This document shows positions 18,336 to 26,205 of a stretch of DNA of 44,044 nt, piece by piece (within the stretch, counting starts at the first letter, position 1; each line of letters starts with the position of its first letter). The notes beneath the pieces are model-generated. The model was not told the origin of the DNA and searched no databases. It worked only from the letters and a program-made list of their open reading frames with translations. The stretch is from Collinsella sp. (GTDB lineage: Bacteria; Actinomycetota; Coriobacteriia; Coriobacteriales; Coriobacteriaceae). Location: contig DXMA01000019.1 in assembly GCA_019414445.1 (NCBI GenBank), positions 1-44,044 of the forward strand, written 5' to 3'. A program made the translations under genes and the position numbers.

Positions 18336-19586
18336 TTACTGGCGCTGTTTGGGCTCGGTGACGATGGCTCGGACGATGCGGGGACGATCGGTGAGGTCGC
18401 GGACGATGCGCACGTCCGAGAGACCCGCCTGGCGACAGAGCTCGGCCGCGGCATCGAGGGCGCCCTCGTAGAGCTCGCAGGCAAACAGGCCGCCGGCGCG
18501 CAGCATATAGGGCGCCGCATTGAGCAGGCGGCGGAAGATATCGAGGCCGTCGGCGCCGCCCTCGAGCGCTAAATCGGGCTCGAAGTCCTTGACCTCGTGC
18601 GGCAGCGAGCGCATGACGTCAGTCGGAATGTAAGGCGGGTTGGAGACGAGCACGTCGAAGGTGCCCCATTCCTCGCGGGGGATAGAGCTCACCAGGTTTG
18701 TGAGGCTGAAGGCGACCTCATCGGACGTAAGCCCGAGCGCGTCGCGGTTTTTGGTGGCCAGGTCAATGGCACGCGGTTCGATATCGGTAGCGGTGCAGGT
18801 GACATGGCCGCGGCGCTCCCAGGCAAGGGAAAGCGAGATGCAGCCCGTGCCGCAGCCGACCTCGAGAACGCGGGCGATACGGGGCTCGACCGGAGCGGGC
18901 GCGGCGGCATCCTCCGTCAGAGACGCCTCGTGGTCGGCGCCTTCGATGGCGATGCCGTATTCGTCGAGCTCGGGCTCGGCGGCTTCCGCGGCTTCGGCTT
19001 CTGCTATCTGCGTGGCGGCTTCCTCGGCCTCGCGGTCGGCCAGTTCCTCGGCATAGGCACGGCTGCCCAGTACGTCGCCACCCAGCGCAGCCTCATCGGC
19101 AGCCGTGAGGTTAGCGGCACGGCGCTCGGCCGTCGCTCGCTCTTCGGCCAATGCGGCTTCGACTTTGCGCGCTTGCTCGACCTCGTCGTTCCAGGGCAGC
19201 TCAACGCGCTGACGGGCGGCAGCCTCGGGGCTCAGCACCTCGGCATCCAGATAATTGAGGACTTCCTCGACGAGCATCTCGGTCTCGGGACGCGGAATGA
19301 GTACGCCGGGGGCGCACGCGACGTCGATCATGCGGAACTGCGTGCTGCCGGTGATGTACTGCAGCGGCTCGCCCTTGGCGCGGCGGACGACCGCCGCGTG
19401 CATGGTCTCGAGCTGCGCCGCATCGAGCGTCTCGTCCATACGCATATATAAGTCAATGCGCGCCAGACCCGTGGCTGCGCACAGCAGCCACTCGGCAGAA
19501 AGTCGGGGGTGTTCCTCGCCGCGCTCGGCCAGGTACTCCTTGGTCCACTCGAGACAACGCTTGATGGTCCAGATCTCGTTTGCCAT
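18336..19586 (-). CDS. prmC: Release factor glutamine N5-methyltransferase with large acidic insertion
   Basis: Methylates the GGQ glutamine of release factors. The N-terminal helical domain ends in the conserved GVLIPRPETEMLVEEVL (about 94-110). The SAM-binding VLEVGCGTGCISLSLA starts near 240, and the catalytic NPPY lies in VLVSNPPYIPTDVM. In ordinary PrmC (~280 residues) these parts are nearly contiguous. Here about 120 Ala/Glu-rich residues (113-235) are inserted between them, giving 416 in total. The start at 19586 follows GGGAGGA. It lies downstream of prfA, its substrate gene, as in many bacteria, but 595 bases away. Confidence 0.88.
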   Translation of the reverse strand: MANEIWTIKRCLEWTKEYLAERGEEHPRLSAEWLLCAATGLARIDLYMRMDETLDAAQLETMHAAVVRRAKGEPLQYITGSTQFRMIDVACAPGVLIPRPETEMLVEEVLNYLDAEVLSPEAAARQRVELPWNDEVEQARKVEAALAEERATAERRAANLTAADEAALGGDVLGSRAYAEELADREAEEAATQIAEAEAAEAAEPELDEYGIAIEGADHEASLTEDAAAPAPVEPRIARVLEVGCGTGCISLSLAWERRGHVTCTATDIEPRAIDLATKNRDALGLTSDEVAFSLTNLVSSIPREEWGTFDVLVSNPPYIPTDVMRSLPHEVKDFEPDLALEGGADGLDIFRRLLNAAPYMLRAGGLFACELYEGALDAAAELCRQAGLSDVRIVRDLTDRPRIVRAIVTEPKQRQ

Positions 19587-19633
19587 GGGGTCCTCCCCTC
19601 TTAAGCGCCGGGCGGCGCGCGAATGTCGGAGCA

Positions 19634-19661
19634 GATTGTACGCGAGGCCAGCGCTTGGCAA
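19634..19661 (-). promoter_or_regulatory. Possible prmC promoter
   Basis: On the minus strand TACAAT lies about 48 bases before the prmC start codon, with TTGCCA 15 bases or TCTTGC 17 bases upstream. Spacing to the start codon is reasonable. The -35 match is only fair. Confidence 0.35.
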
Positions 19662-20019
19662 GAGACGATTGAAGGCGATTATCGAGAATCAGCCCAGAAT
19701 TTTGCACCGGGCTCGCTCAAAGTGTCCATTCGCCGACGTCTAGATTTGCATTCGTCAAGCTTTTGGCAAGGTTGCCCCAAAACTAACCAATATCTAACCA
19801 AACGCTTGCCACATCACTTGACGCGCAACGCGTCAAAAATCACCCCGCGACTTCTTGGACGATTTTTCAAGCAATATTTTCAATTGCAGATGCATACCGT
19901 TAATTGCTTTCAGCAGGTAGACAGCTTGAAGTCTATCAAAGACGATTGAATAACATCTCAAAGCAATAAGCCCAACCTAGTCGTTTAAGAACGTCCCCAA
20001 TGACCACCTCTAAGGCGCC
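19662..20019. other. Intergenic stretch between prmC and prfA
   Basis: No gene is supported in this AT-richer stretch. A plus-strand reading of 108 codons at 19623-19949 has no homology I recognise and crosses the prmC promoter region. The stretch holds one perfect palindrome, TTGACGCG-CAA-CGCGTCAA (19818-19836), which looks like a repressor operator, but no adjacent gene explains it. It adjoins the structured element at 20020. Confidence 0.4.
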
Positions 20020-20181
20020 GCAGGTTGAGCATAAGTCAGCGAAAACGCCCCTAAGCGAGCAAGGTGACGTGAAAGAGGAGGGAAGCGTACTTCGGTACGC
20101 GACCGACGATTGAACGTCAGATTGCCGCTTAGGGGCGTTTGCAGCGTCGAGCCGTTACGCGGTTTGGTAAAACCGCGTAAC
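20020..20181 (-). repeat. Structured dispersed 3'-end element, copy 2
   Basis: Same architecture and length as the copy at 4472. Outer stem CGCCCCTAAGCG/CGCTTAGGGGCG (20046-20057 with 20136-20147) is perfect but of different sequence. The apical hairpin GCGTAC-TTCG-GTACGC replaces the long one of copy 1. The box GCAGCGTCGA is kept. The terminal hairpin GTTACGCGGTTT/AAACCGCGTAAC (20154-20181) shows a two-base compensatory swap relative to copy 1. It ends at the base before the prfA stop codon, so in prfA mRNA the hairpin follows TAG directly. Confidence 0.8.
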
Positions 20182-21249
20182 CTAAACAGCCTGTGCCAGC
20201 TTCTCGGCTCGCTCGGCGGCGGCGAGCGCCTCGATCACGGTGCCGAGCTGGTCGCCCAGAAGGACGCCGTTGTAGGTGGAGTTGAAACCGATGCGGTGGT
20301 CGGTCACGCGGTCCTGGGGCTGGTTGTAGGTACGGATCTTCTCGGAACGGTTGCCGTGGCCGATCTGGCTCTGGCGCTCGGCGCCGAGCTCGGCCTGCTG
20401 CTTCTCGAGTTCCATCTCGTACAGACGGGCACGCAGCATCTGCATGCAGACCTCGCGGTTCTGGATCTGGGAGCGCTGCTCCTGCGACTGCACCACGGTG
20501 TTGGTGGGCAGGTGGGTGATACGCACGGCGGAGTAGGTGGTGTTAACGCACTGACCGCCAGGGCCCGAAGCGCAGTAAGTGTCGATACGCAGGTCGGACT
20601 GGTTGATCTGGACGTCAATCTCCTCGGCCTCGGGAAGCACTGCGACGGTTGCCGTGGAGGTCTGGATGCGGCCCTGAGACTCGGTCTTGGGAACGCGCTG
20701 GACACGGTGCACGCCGGACTCGAACTTCATGACGGAGTAGACGCGGTCGCCCTCGACCTTGAACTCGATGGACTTAAAGCCGCCGGCCTCGCTGGGGCTG
20801 GAATCGAGCACGGTGGTCTTCCAGCCACGCGACTCGCAAAAGCGCTGGTACATCTTGTACAGGTCGCCGGCGAAGATGGCCGCCTCGTCGCCACCGGCGG
20901 CGGAGCGGATCTCGACGATGGTGTTCTTGTCGTCGTTGGGGTCGCTCGGGATGAGCATGTACTTGATATCTTCCTCGAGCTGGGGAAGCTTGGCCTCGTT
21001 TTCGGAGATGTCCATCTGGAGCATCTCCTTCTCATCGGCATCGGTAGTATCGTGGAGCATTTCCTTGGCAGCCTCGATGTCGTCGAGCGCGCCGATGTAC
21101 TCGCGCGAGGCAGCAATGAGGTCGGACTGGTGCGCGTACTCCTTGTTGAGACGCGTGAACTCCTTGATGTCGGAGGCGACGGCCGGGTCGGACAGCTTCT
21201 TCTCGAGCTCCTCGTAGGCCTTGATGATCTTTTCGAGCTTGTCGCGCAT
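20182..21249 (-). CDS. prfA: Peptide chain release factor 1
   Basis: Recognises UAA and UAG in the ribosomal A site and triggers peptide release. At 355 residues it is complete. The stop-codon reading motif is PKT in RVPKTESQGR, equivalent to the RF1 PxT, and the catalytic GGQ lies in SGPGGQCVNTTYSAVRITH. The N-terminal coiled coil, EIRSAAGGDEAAIFA and the HGNRSEKIRTYNQPQDRVTDHR C-terminal signature are all present. AAAGGAGT precedes the ATG. Its likely modifier PrmC is encoded downstream. Confidence 0.96.
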   Translation of the reverse strand: MRDKLEKIIKAYEELEKKLSDPAVASDIKEFTRLNKEYAHQSDLIAASREYIGALDDIEAAKEMLHDTTDADEKEMLQMDISENEAKLPQLEEDIKYMLIPSDPNDDKNTIVEIRSAAGGDEAAIFAGDLYKMYQRFCESRGWKTTVLDSSPSEAGGFKSIEFKVEGDRVYSVMKFESGVHRVQRVPKTESQGRIQTSTATVAVLPEAEEIDVQINQSDLRIDTYCASGPGGQCVNTTYSAVRITHLPTNTVVQSQEQRSQIQNREVCMQMLRARLYEMELEKQQAELGAERQSQIGHGNRSEKIRTYNQPQDRVTDHRIGFNSTYNGVLLGDQLGTVIEALAAAERAEKLAQAV

Positions 21250-21369
21250 GGCAGGACTCCTTTATATGCGTGAAGATGAAAATCGGCAGAATGATGGGGC
21301 GCATGGCGCCACTGCGGGGGTAAGCCCAGCTAGAACATGTCGATCTTCAGATACATGCGCATCCCTTCG

Positions 21370-21404
21370 TGTATGGGGTACATAGTTGCGGTCTAACCCA
21401 TACA
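21370..21404. other. Hairpin in the prfA upstream region
   Basis: TGTATGGG (21370-21377) pairs with CCCATACA (21397-21404). It lies about 120 bases upstream of prfA. No T-run follows on either strand; function unknown. Confidence 0.3.
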
Positions 21405-21449
21405 TGATAGCGTGCGCAGGCAAACCTGCATATAACCCGCACGGAATGA

Positions 21450-21482
21450 TTGGTGCAAACAAACCTGACCCCATTGCACCAA
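21450..21482. repeat. Palindrome downstream of the M20 peptidase gene
   Basis: TTGGTGCAA (21450-21458) and TTGCACCAA (21474-21482) are perfect 9-bp arms around a 15-base loop containing CCTGACCCC. It sits 14 bases past the M20 stop codon. It may be a terminator lacking a T-run or a member of a REP-like family; only one clear copy is in this window. Confidence 0.5.
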
Positions 21483-21496
21483 GAGCTTGTTTTTGG

Positions 21497-22912
21497 CTAG
21501 AGCGTTTGGAGTAGAGCGACGAGGAAGCGGATACCCTGGAGGTAGGCGCGGCGGGTGATGCGCTCGTTGGTGCCGTGGACGCCGCGATCACACTCGTCGT
21601 CATCAACCACAAAGGCCGAGAAGCGAATGCACTCAGGGCAAATGTGCTGGTAGTTGGCAGCGTCGGTCGCACCGATCACGGTCGAGGGCACAATTGCCAC
21701 TGGCTCGAATGATCCATTTTCCTCCGTCCCCTTTGGATCACGGAAATAGCGGGCGGCGATGGAGCGAACCGCCTCGAGGCCGGGGCCACCGATGCGCGGG
21801 GACGGCGAGGGTTCGGAGCTGCCGGGGCCTAGCTCCACTTCGACACGACCGGCAAGGTCCGCCCCGGCAACCGCCTCACGGCAGCGCGCCACAACGTCGG
21901 CCACGCTCGTGCCCTCGAGCATGCGGAAGTTGATGTTGGCCCACATATCCTGCGGCATTACGTTGGCGCCGGTGCTGCCACCCTCGATCTGCGTGGGTGC
22001 GCAGGTGGTCGTCACCAGCGGATAGAGCTTCTTGCTGGCGAGGCAATCGCGGACAATGGCGCCCCCGTTGGCGGCAATTTCATCCGCCGTGTAGAGCCCC
22101 AGCTCGACGAGCTGGGCGGCAAGTAAATCGGTCACGCGCGTCGGCCACTCGATATCGCAGATTGCGGTGATGGCACGGCTGAGCACCTCGAGCGACGTGC
22201 CGCCGTAGGGGTTAGAAGAATGACCACCCTCACTCTTCGTCTTGAGCACGATATCGGCATAGCCCTTCTCCGCGAGGTCGGCGTGCATGAGCCAACCCTC
22301 GCCCGCGCTGTACTCGGCATCCGAAACGATGCGGTAGTCGCCCTCGTCGATCAGGAACTCGAGCTCAACACCGCGCTCCTCGAGCGCGCGGCCGATGGCG
22401 CCTGCACCGTACTGCGTTGTCTCCTCGTCCTGGCCAAAGGCCAGGAACAGCGTGCGCTCGTGCTGCCAACCGTGCGCCAGCGCATACTCGACAGCCTCGA
22501 GAATGCCTGCGACCTGGTCCTTCATGTCGATCGCTCCACGGCCCCAGATGTAGGTGTCGTCCACGTGCCCGCTAAAGGGGGCGTGCGTCCAGTCGGCCTC
22601 GGTACCCGGCACCACGGGGACCACGTCCATGTGGCCCATGAGCATAACGGGCTTGAGGGCAGGGTCGGAACCGCTAAGTGTCACCAATAGCGAATGGTCG
22701 ATAAGCTCGACCTCGCCCGCCGCAAATACGTACGGCCAGGCCTGCTGCATATAGGCGCGCAGGTCGTCGAACGGCTGCCAGTCCATCGCCTCGGCATCCA
22801 TGCTCGAGATGGTCGGAAACGACAGCACGCGCCCCAGGCGCTCGCACGCGCCAGTTTCATCCAAATCGGCAAAATCGTCCTCATGCGCAAAGAAGCGCCA
22901 AACCTCGGCCAT
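21497..22912 (-). CDS. M20-family metallopeptidase (PM20D1/carboxypeptidase-like)
   Basis: A 471-residue dizinc hydrolase of peptides or N-acyl amino acids. Ligand motifs: MGHMDVVPV (His, catalytic Asp nearby), WGRGAIDMKDQVAG (bridging Asp), AFGQDEETTQYGAG (Glu pair), and the C-terminal HGTNERI His. The dimerisation (lid) domain begins near KTKSEGGHSSNPYGGTSLEVL. N-terminal SFPTISS is typical of the carboxypeptidase S/PM20D1 branch. It begins after the terminator of the ABC importer genes, so it may use its own promoter or read-through. The substrate is not predictable. Confidence 0.85.
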   Translation of the reverse strand: MAEVWRFFAHEDDFADLDETGACERLGRVLSFPTISSMDAEAMDWQPFDDLRAYMQQAWPYVFAAGEVELIDHSLLVTLSGSDPALKPVMLMGHMDVVPVVPGTEADWTHAPFSGHVDDTYIWGRGAIDMKDQVAGILEAVEYALAHGWQHERTLFLAFGQDEETTQYGAGAIGRALEERGVELEFLIDEGDYRIVSDAEYSAGEGWLMHADLAEKGYADIVLKTKSEGGHSSNPYGGTSLEVLSRAITAICDIEWPTRVTDLLAAQLVELGLYTADEIAANGGAIVRDCLASKKLYPLVTTTCAPTQIEGGSTGANVMPQDMWANINFRMLEGTSVADVVARCREAVAGADLAGRVEVELGPGSSEPSPSPRIGGPGLEAVRSIAARYFRDPKGTEENGSFEPVAIVPSTVIGATDAANYQHICPECIRFSAFVVDDDECDRGVHGTNERITRRAYLQGIRFLVALLQTL

Positions 22913-22931
22913 GACATCCTTTCGATTGTGA

Positions 22932-22959
22932 CGACAAAGGCCGCCCCACGGGAGCGGCC
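22932..22959 (-). terminator. Terminator of the amino-acid ABC operon
   Basis: On the minus strand GGCCGCTCC and GGGGCGGCC pair (one U-G) around a three-base loop and are followed by TTTGTCG. It lies 25 bases after the ABC ATPase stop codon and just before the M20 gene. The T-run is short, so some read-through is plausible. Confidence 0.7.
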
Positions 22960-22984
22960 CTGCAACGCAAGCGTTTGCGGTCGG

Positions 22985-23770
22985 TTATTTGTCCTCGAGA
23001 TAACGCGAGAGGAACTCGCGGGTGCGCTGGTGCTTGGGGTTGCCGAAGAGCTCGGCCGGCGCGGCGTCCTCGAGCACCACGCCCTTGTCCATAAAGACCA
23101 CGCGGTCGGACACGGTTCGGGCAAAGGCCATCTCGTGCGTGACGACGACCATGGTCATGCCGTCGGCCGCAAGCTTGCGCATGACCTCGAGCACCTCTCC
23201 CACGATCTCGGGGTCGAGTGCGGAGGTCGGCTCGTCGAACAGCATGATCTGCGGATTCATGCACAGGGCGCGCGCGATGGCCACGCGCTGCTTTTGGCCA
23301 CCGGATAGGCGGCCCACGGCGGCGTGCGCGAACTTTTCGAGCCCCACGCTTGTCAGATGCTCCATCGCGACCTTCTCGGCCTCGGCCTTGCTCATCTTTT
23401 TGAGCGTGACGGGCGCGAGCGTGCAGTTGTCGAGCACATCCATGTTGTTGAACAGGTTAAAGCCCTGGAACACCATGCCGATGTCCTCACGCAGCTTGTT
23501 AATGTTGCAGCGCTCGGCCGTAAGGTCCTGGCCGTGAAACCAGATATGGCCCGCGTCCGGAGTCTCGAGCAGGTTGAGGCAGCGCAGGAAGGTCGACTTG
23601 CCCGAGCCCGAGGCGCCGATAATGGTAACGACCTCGCCGGGGTTAACGGACAGGTCGATGCCCTTAAGCACCTCGAGCGAGCCAAAGCTCTTGCGCAGGC
23701 CCTCGACGCGGATAAGCGGCTCATTGGTCTGTGCGGCGGCCGCGGTGCCGGTAGTGGCGATATCTGCCAT
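22985..23770 (-). CDS. Polar amino-acid ABC transporter ATP-binding protein (GlnQ type)
   Basis: A 261-residue ATPase energising amino-acid import. Walker A GASGSGKST, Q-loop VFQGFNLFNNM, signature LSGGQKQRVAIARAL, Walker B IMLFDEPTSALDPE and the switch His in VVVTHEM are all intact. The GFNLFNNM and SALDPE wording is typical of the polar amino-acid (PAAT) family. The start at 23770 follows GAGGAGAATC. It comes 22 bases after the permease gene. Substrate is unassigned. Confidence 0.92.
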   Translation of the reverse strand: MADIATTGTAAAAQTNEPLIRVEGLRKSFGSLEVLKGIDLSVNPGEVVTIIGASGSGKSTFLRCLNLLETPDAGHIWFHGQDLTAERCNINKLREDIGMVFQGFNLFNNMDVLDNCTLAPVTLKKMSKAEAEKVAMEHLTSVGLEKFAHAAVGRLSGGQKQRVAIARALCMNPQIMLFDEPTSALDPEIVGEVLEVMRKLAADGMTMVVVTHEMAFARTVSDRVVFMDKGVVLEDAAPAELFGNPKHQRTREFLSRYLEDK

Positions 23771-23792
23771 GATGATTCTCCTCGTCTTGAGC

Positions 23793-24941
23793 CTAGTTGG
23801 AGCTGGGCAGCGTTGCCGGGGCCTCGGCGCCGAGCTTTTTGCCAAAGGCCTCGAGCAGGCGGCTCGCCACGAGCGTCAGGATCAGGTAGACCACGAGCGC
23901 CACGCAGTAGACCTCCATCTGGCGATAGTACACGCCGGCGACGGTGGTGGTGGCGTACATGAGGTCGAACACGCCGATGACCGAAAGCACCGACGAATCC
24001 TTGATGTTGATGATGAGCTCGTTGGTGAGTGCGGGGATCGCGTTTTTAATACCCTGGGGGAACACGACCTTGCGCATGGCCTGCCACTGCGACAGACCCA
24101 GCGAGCGCGCCGCCTCGGCCTGGCCGGGATCGATGGACTCGATGCCGCCGCGCAGGACCTCCATCATGTAGGCGGTGGAGTTGAGCGAGATGGTGACGAG
24201 ACCGGCGGTGAAGGTACTCCAAATCTGGTTGGCCTGGGCGGTCTCGAAGCCCATGCCGCGCAAAACGGTGAAGCCCGCGTAATAGATGAGCAGGCCCTGG
24301 ACCATCATGGGCGTGCCGCGCACGATGGTAGAGTAGACGGTCGCAAAGCCGCGGCCGATGCTCTTAAAGAAGCGCACCAGATCGTTATCCACGCGGTCGA
24401 ACGTCTGAATACGCAGGAACACAAAGAGCAGCGCCAGGAAAAAGGCGATGACGGTACCGAAGGTCGCAAGTGCGATGGTGATCTCGATGCCGCGGATAAA
24501 GAAGTCGCCGCTCTTGTAGGTCATGTAGACCAGGCTCGACAAAAAGTCGCTGGGGTTGGAATCCGAGACAACGCTCACCTGCACCAGGTCGATAAATGAC
24601 ATGACGCAGCGGTCGACAAAGAAGATCGCCGCGATGACGACCACGACATAGCTGCCCAGGCGCGCGCCGCGACGGAAACGCTCGGATGCAAACGGTGACT
24701 TTTCGCGATAGTCGCTCCAGTGCATAACCTTGGTGACGAGCGCTGCCGCCGACACGACGATCCAGGCCCAAAGAATCGCCCAAAGGCAATCTTGGAAGAT
24801 GCCGGTGGGCGCCAAAAAGCTCAGCGGCGTGGGGTTGCGCTGGCTAAATGCCAAGCCGAGCGCCGCGATAACGCTCGTGCCCAGGTACACATAACGGTGG
24901 TCGGCCTTGATAAAGGAGGCCAGACGATTGATGCCTTTCAT
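23793..24941 (-). CDS. Polar amino-acid ABC transporter permease with N-terminal extension
   Basis: A 382-residue membrane protein. The C-terminal ~220 residues are a HisM/GlnP-type permease: TVYSTIVRGTPMMVQGLLIYY, SAYMMEVLRGGIESIDPGQ (here STAYMMEV) and the EAA loop EAARSLGLSQWQAMRKVVFPQ that contacts the ATPase. About 145 extra N-terminal residues carry two or three further membrane segments not found in ordinary HisM proteins. Only one permease is encoded, so a homodimer is expected. It starts 9 bases after the binding-protein gene. Confidence 0.9.
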   Translation of the reverse strand: MKGINRLASFIKADHRYVYLGTSVIAALGLAFSQRNPTPLSFLAPTGIFQDCLWAILWAWIVVSAAALVTKVMHWSDYREKSPFASERFRRGARLGSYVVVVIAAIFFVDRCVMSFIDLVQVSVVSDSNPSDFLSSLVYMTYKSGDFFIRGIEITIALATFGTVIAFFLALLFVFLRIQTFDRVDNDLVRFFKSIGRGFATVYSTIVRGTPMMVQGLLIYYAGFTVLRGMGFETAQANQIWSTFTAGLVTISLNSTAYMMEVLRGGIESIDPGQAEAARSLGLSQWQAMRKVVFPQGIKNAIPALTNELIINIKDSSVLSVIGVFDLMYATTTVAGVYYRQMEVYCVALVVYLILTLVASRLLEAFGKKLGAEAPATLPSSN

Positions 24942-24950
24942 GCTGCCTCC

Positions 24951-25877
24951 CTATGCCGGCTGACGGTCGAGGCACGCGTCCCACATTTGGTCGCGCTCCT
25001 CTTGGCTAATGCCCTTGAGTGTCTTGTCGATGAGCTTAAGCAGTTTGTCCGATCCCTTGCGGCAACCGACATTCGCCGTGACCTCCTGCTTAAAGCCCTC
25101 GCCCTCGGCAAAGTGGATGGGGACGATACCGGGATTTTGGGCCATATAGCCCTTTTCGTTCTCAGTGTTGTAGGTCACGGCGTCGCACGTGCCCTGCAGC
25201 AGATTCGAGAACACCGTGGGGACCGAATCGACCGGGTTCTTGTGCACAACGCCCGGAATCTCGTCGATGACGGTATCGAGCATGGTGTCCTTTTGGCCGA
25301 GCACCGTGGCACCGCTGAAGTCGCTGAGCTTGGTGGCGTTTTGGTAGGGCGAGCCCTCTTTTACGAACAGGCCAAAGTAGCCAATGAAGTACGGGTCGGA
25401 AAAGCCGACGGACTCCTCGCGCTCGGGCGTGGCGCTCATGCCGGCGATGATGAGGTCAATCTGGCCGTTGTTGAGCGAGTCGATAAGGCCCGAGAAGCTC
25501 TGCTTGACGGCAACGGGCTCGCCGCCGAGAGCCTTGCAGACGATCTTGGCGATCTGCACGTCGTAGCCATCGGCGTAGGCTCCCTGCACGTTATCGATGG
25601 GGATCGTGAACTCGCTGGCCTCGGAAACCTGCCAGTTGTACGGGGCGTAGGCCGCCTCCATGCCAATGCGGATCTTATCCTTGCCGATCACAGAATCGGA
25701 CAGGTCGTCGCGACCGCCGCCCGTCGTGGACTGAACTACTTCCAGCGTGGAGGGACGCTGGCAGCCGGCAAGTGCGCCGGCGACGACAGAAGCGCTCGCA
25801 GCGAGAGCGCTACCCAAAAAGATGCGACGGCTGCATACCGGCTGTGGATGCGCGTCGCGTTGATGGGGAGAATGCAT
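24951..25877 (-). CDS. Substrate-binding lipoprotein of the amino-acid ABC importer (Tat-type signal)
   Basis: Family-3 solute-binding protein of 308 residues. The leader has a twin-arginine motif (SRRIFLGSA), a hydrophobic stretch and a lipobox LAGC, so Tat export followed by lipid anchoring is likely. Mature-domain motifs are KIRIGMEAAYAPYNWQ, GYDVQIAKIVCKAL, GLIDSLNNGQIDLIIAGMSATPERE and VGFSDPYF, typical of polar amino-acid binders. The start at 25877 follows GGGAAGG; an upstream ATG is less likely. It is the first gene of the importer operon. Confidence 0.88.
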   Translation of the reverse strand: MHSPHQRDAHPQPVCSRRIFLGSALAASASVVAGALAGCQRPSTLEVVQSTTGGGRDDLSDSVIGKDKIRIGMEAAYAPYNWQVSEASEFTIPIDNVQGAYADGYDVQIAKIVCKALGGEPVAVKQSFSGLIDSLNNGQIDLIIAGMSATPEREESVGFSDPYFIGYFGLFVKEGSPYQNATKLSDFSGATVLGQKDTMLDTVIDEIPGVVHKNPVDSVPTVFSNLLQGTCDAVTYNTENEKGYMAQNPGIVPIHFAEGEGFKQEVTANVGCRKGSDKLLKLIDKTLKGISQEERDQMWDACLDRQPA

Positions 25878-25995
25878 AATCTGCCTTCCCTGTTGAATCG
25901 TATGCTGACGACTTAACAGGATATACGCCAGCGACCAGCAGCGCAGCACAAGCTCGAAAAATTAATAGACACACGGTAGTCATTGGGAACGTCGA

Positions 25996-26205
25996 TGTTT
26001 TGGCAATGCCAGCGAGCGCCGCCCAGAGCGAACAAGTTGGCATGAAAAAGGCAGGGCATAGACCTTCTGGTCATGCCGTGCCTTTTGAATGGCAAATTGT
26101 CGCTCTGGGTGGCGCGCAGCGTCGACCGGCCCGCCGTTCGTCAGAACGGCGGAACCTAAGGGCGCAGCGTCGACCGGTCCGCCGTTCGTCAGAACGGCGG
26201 AACCT
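25996..26205 (-). repeat. Structured dispersed 3'-end element, copy 3, with duplicated terminal hairpin
   Basis: Closest to copy 1 in its apical hairpin (AAAAGGCAGGGCAT, TTCT loop). The outer stem is again different yet paired: CCCAGAGCGA/TCGCTCTGGG (26022-26031 with 26100-26109). The 3' unit, box GCAGCGTCGA plus hairpin CCGCCGTTC-GTCA-GAACGGCGG, occurs twice in tandem (26113-26156 and 26163-26205). It ends at the base before the epimerase stop codon. It fills most of the 328-base gap upstream of the binding-protein gene; the rest (25878-25995) shows no gene. Confidence 0.8.

Noticed and set aside
19623..19949. Plus-strand open reading frame of 108 codons between prmC and prfA
   Set aside because: It overlaps the probable prmC promoter, has no ribosome-binding site or family resemblance, and crosses a palindrome.
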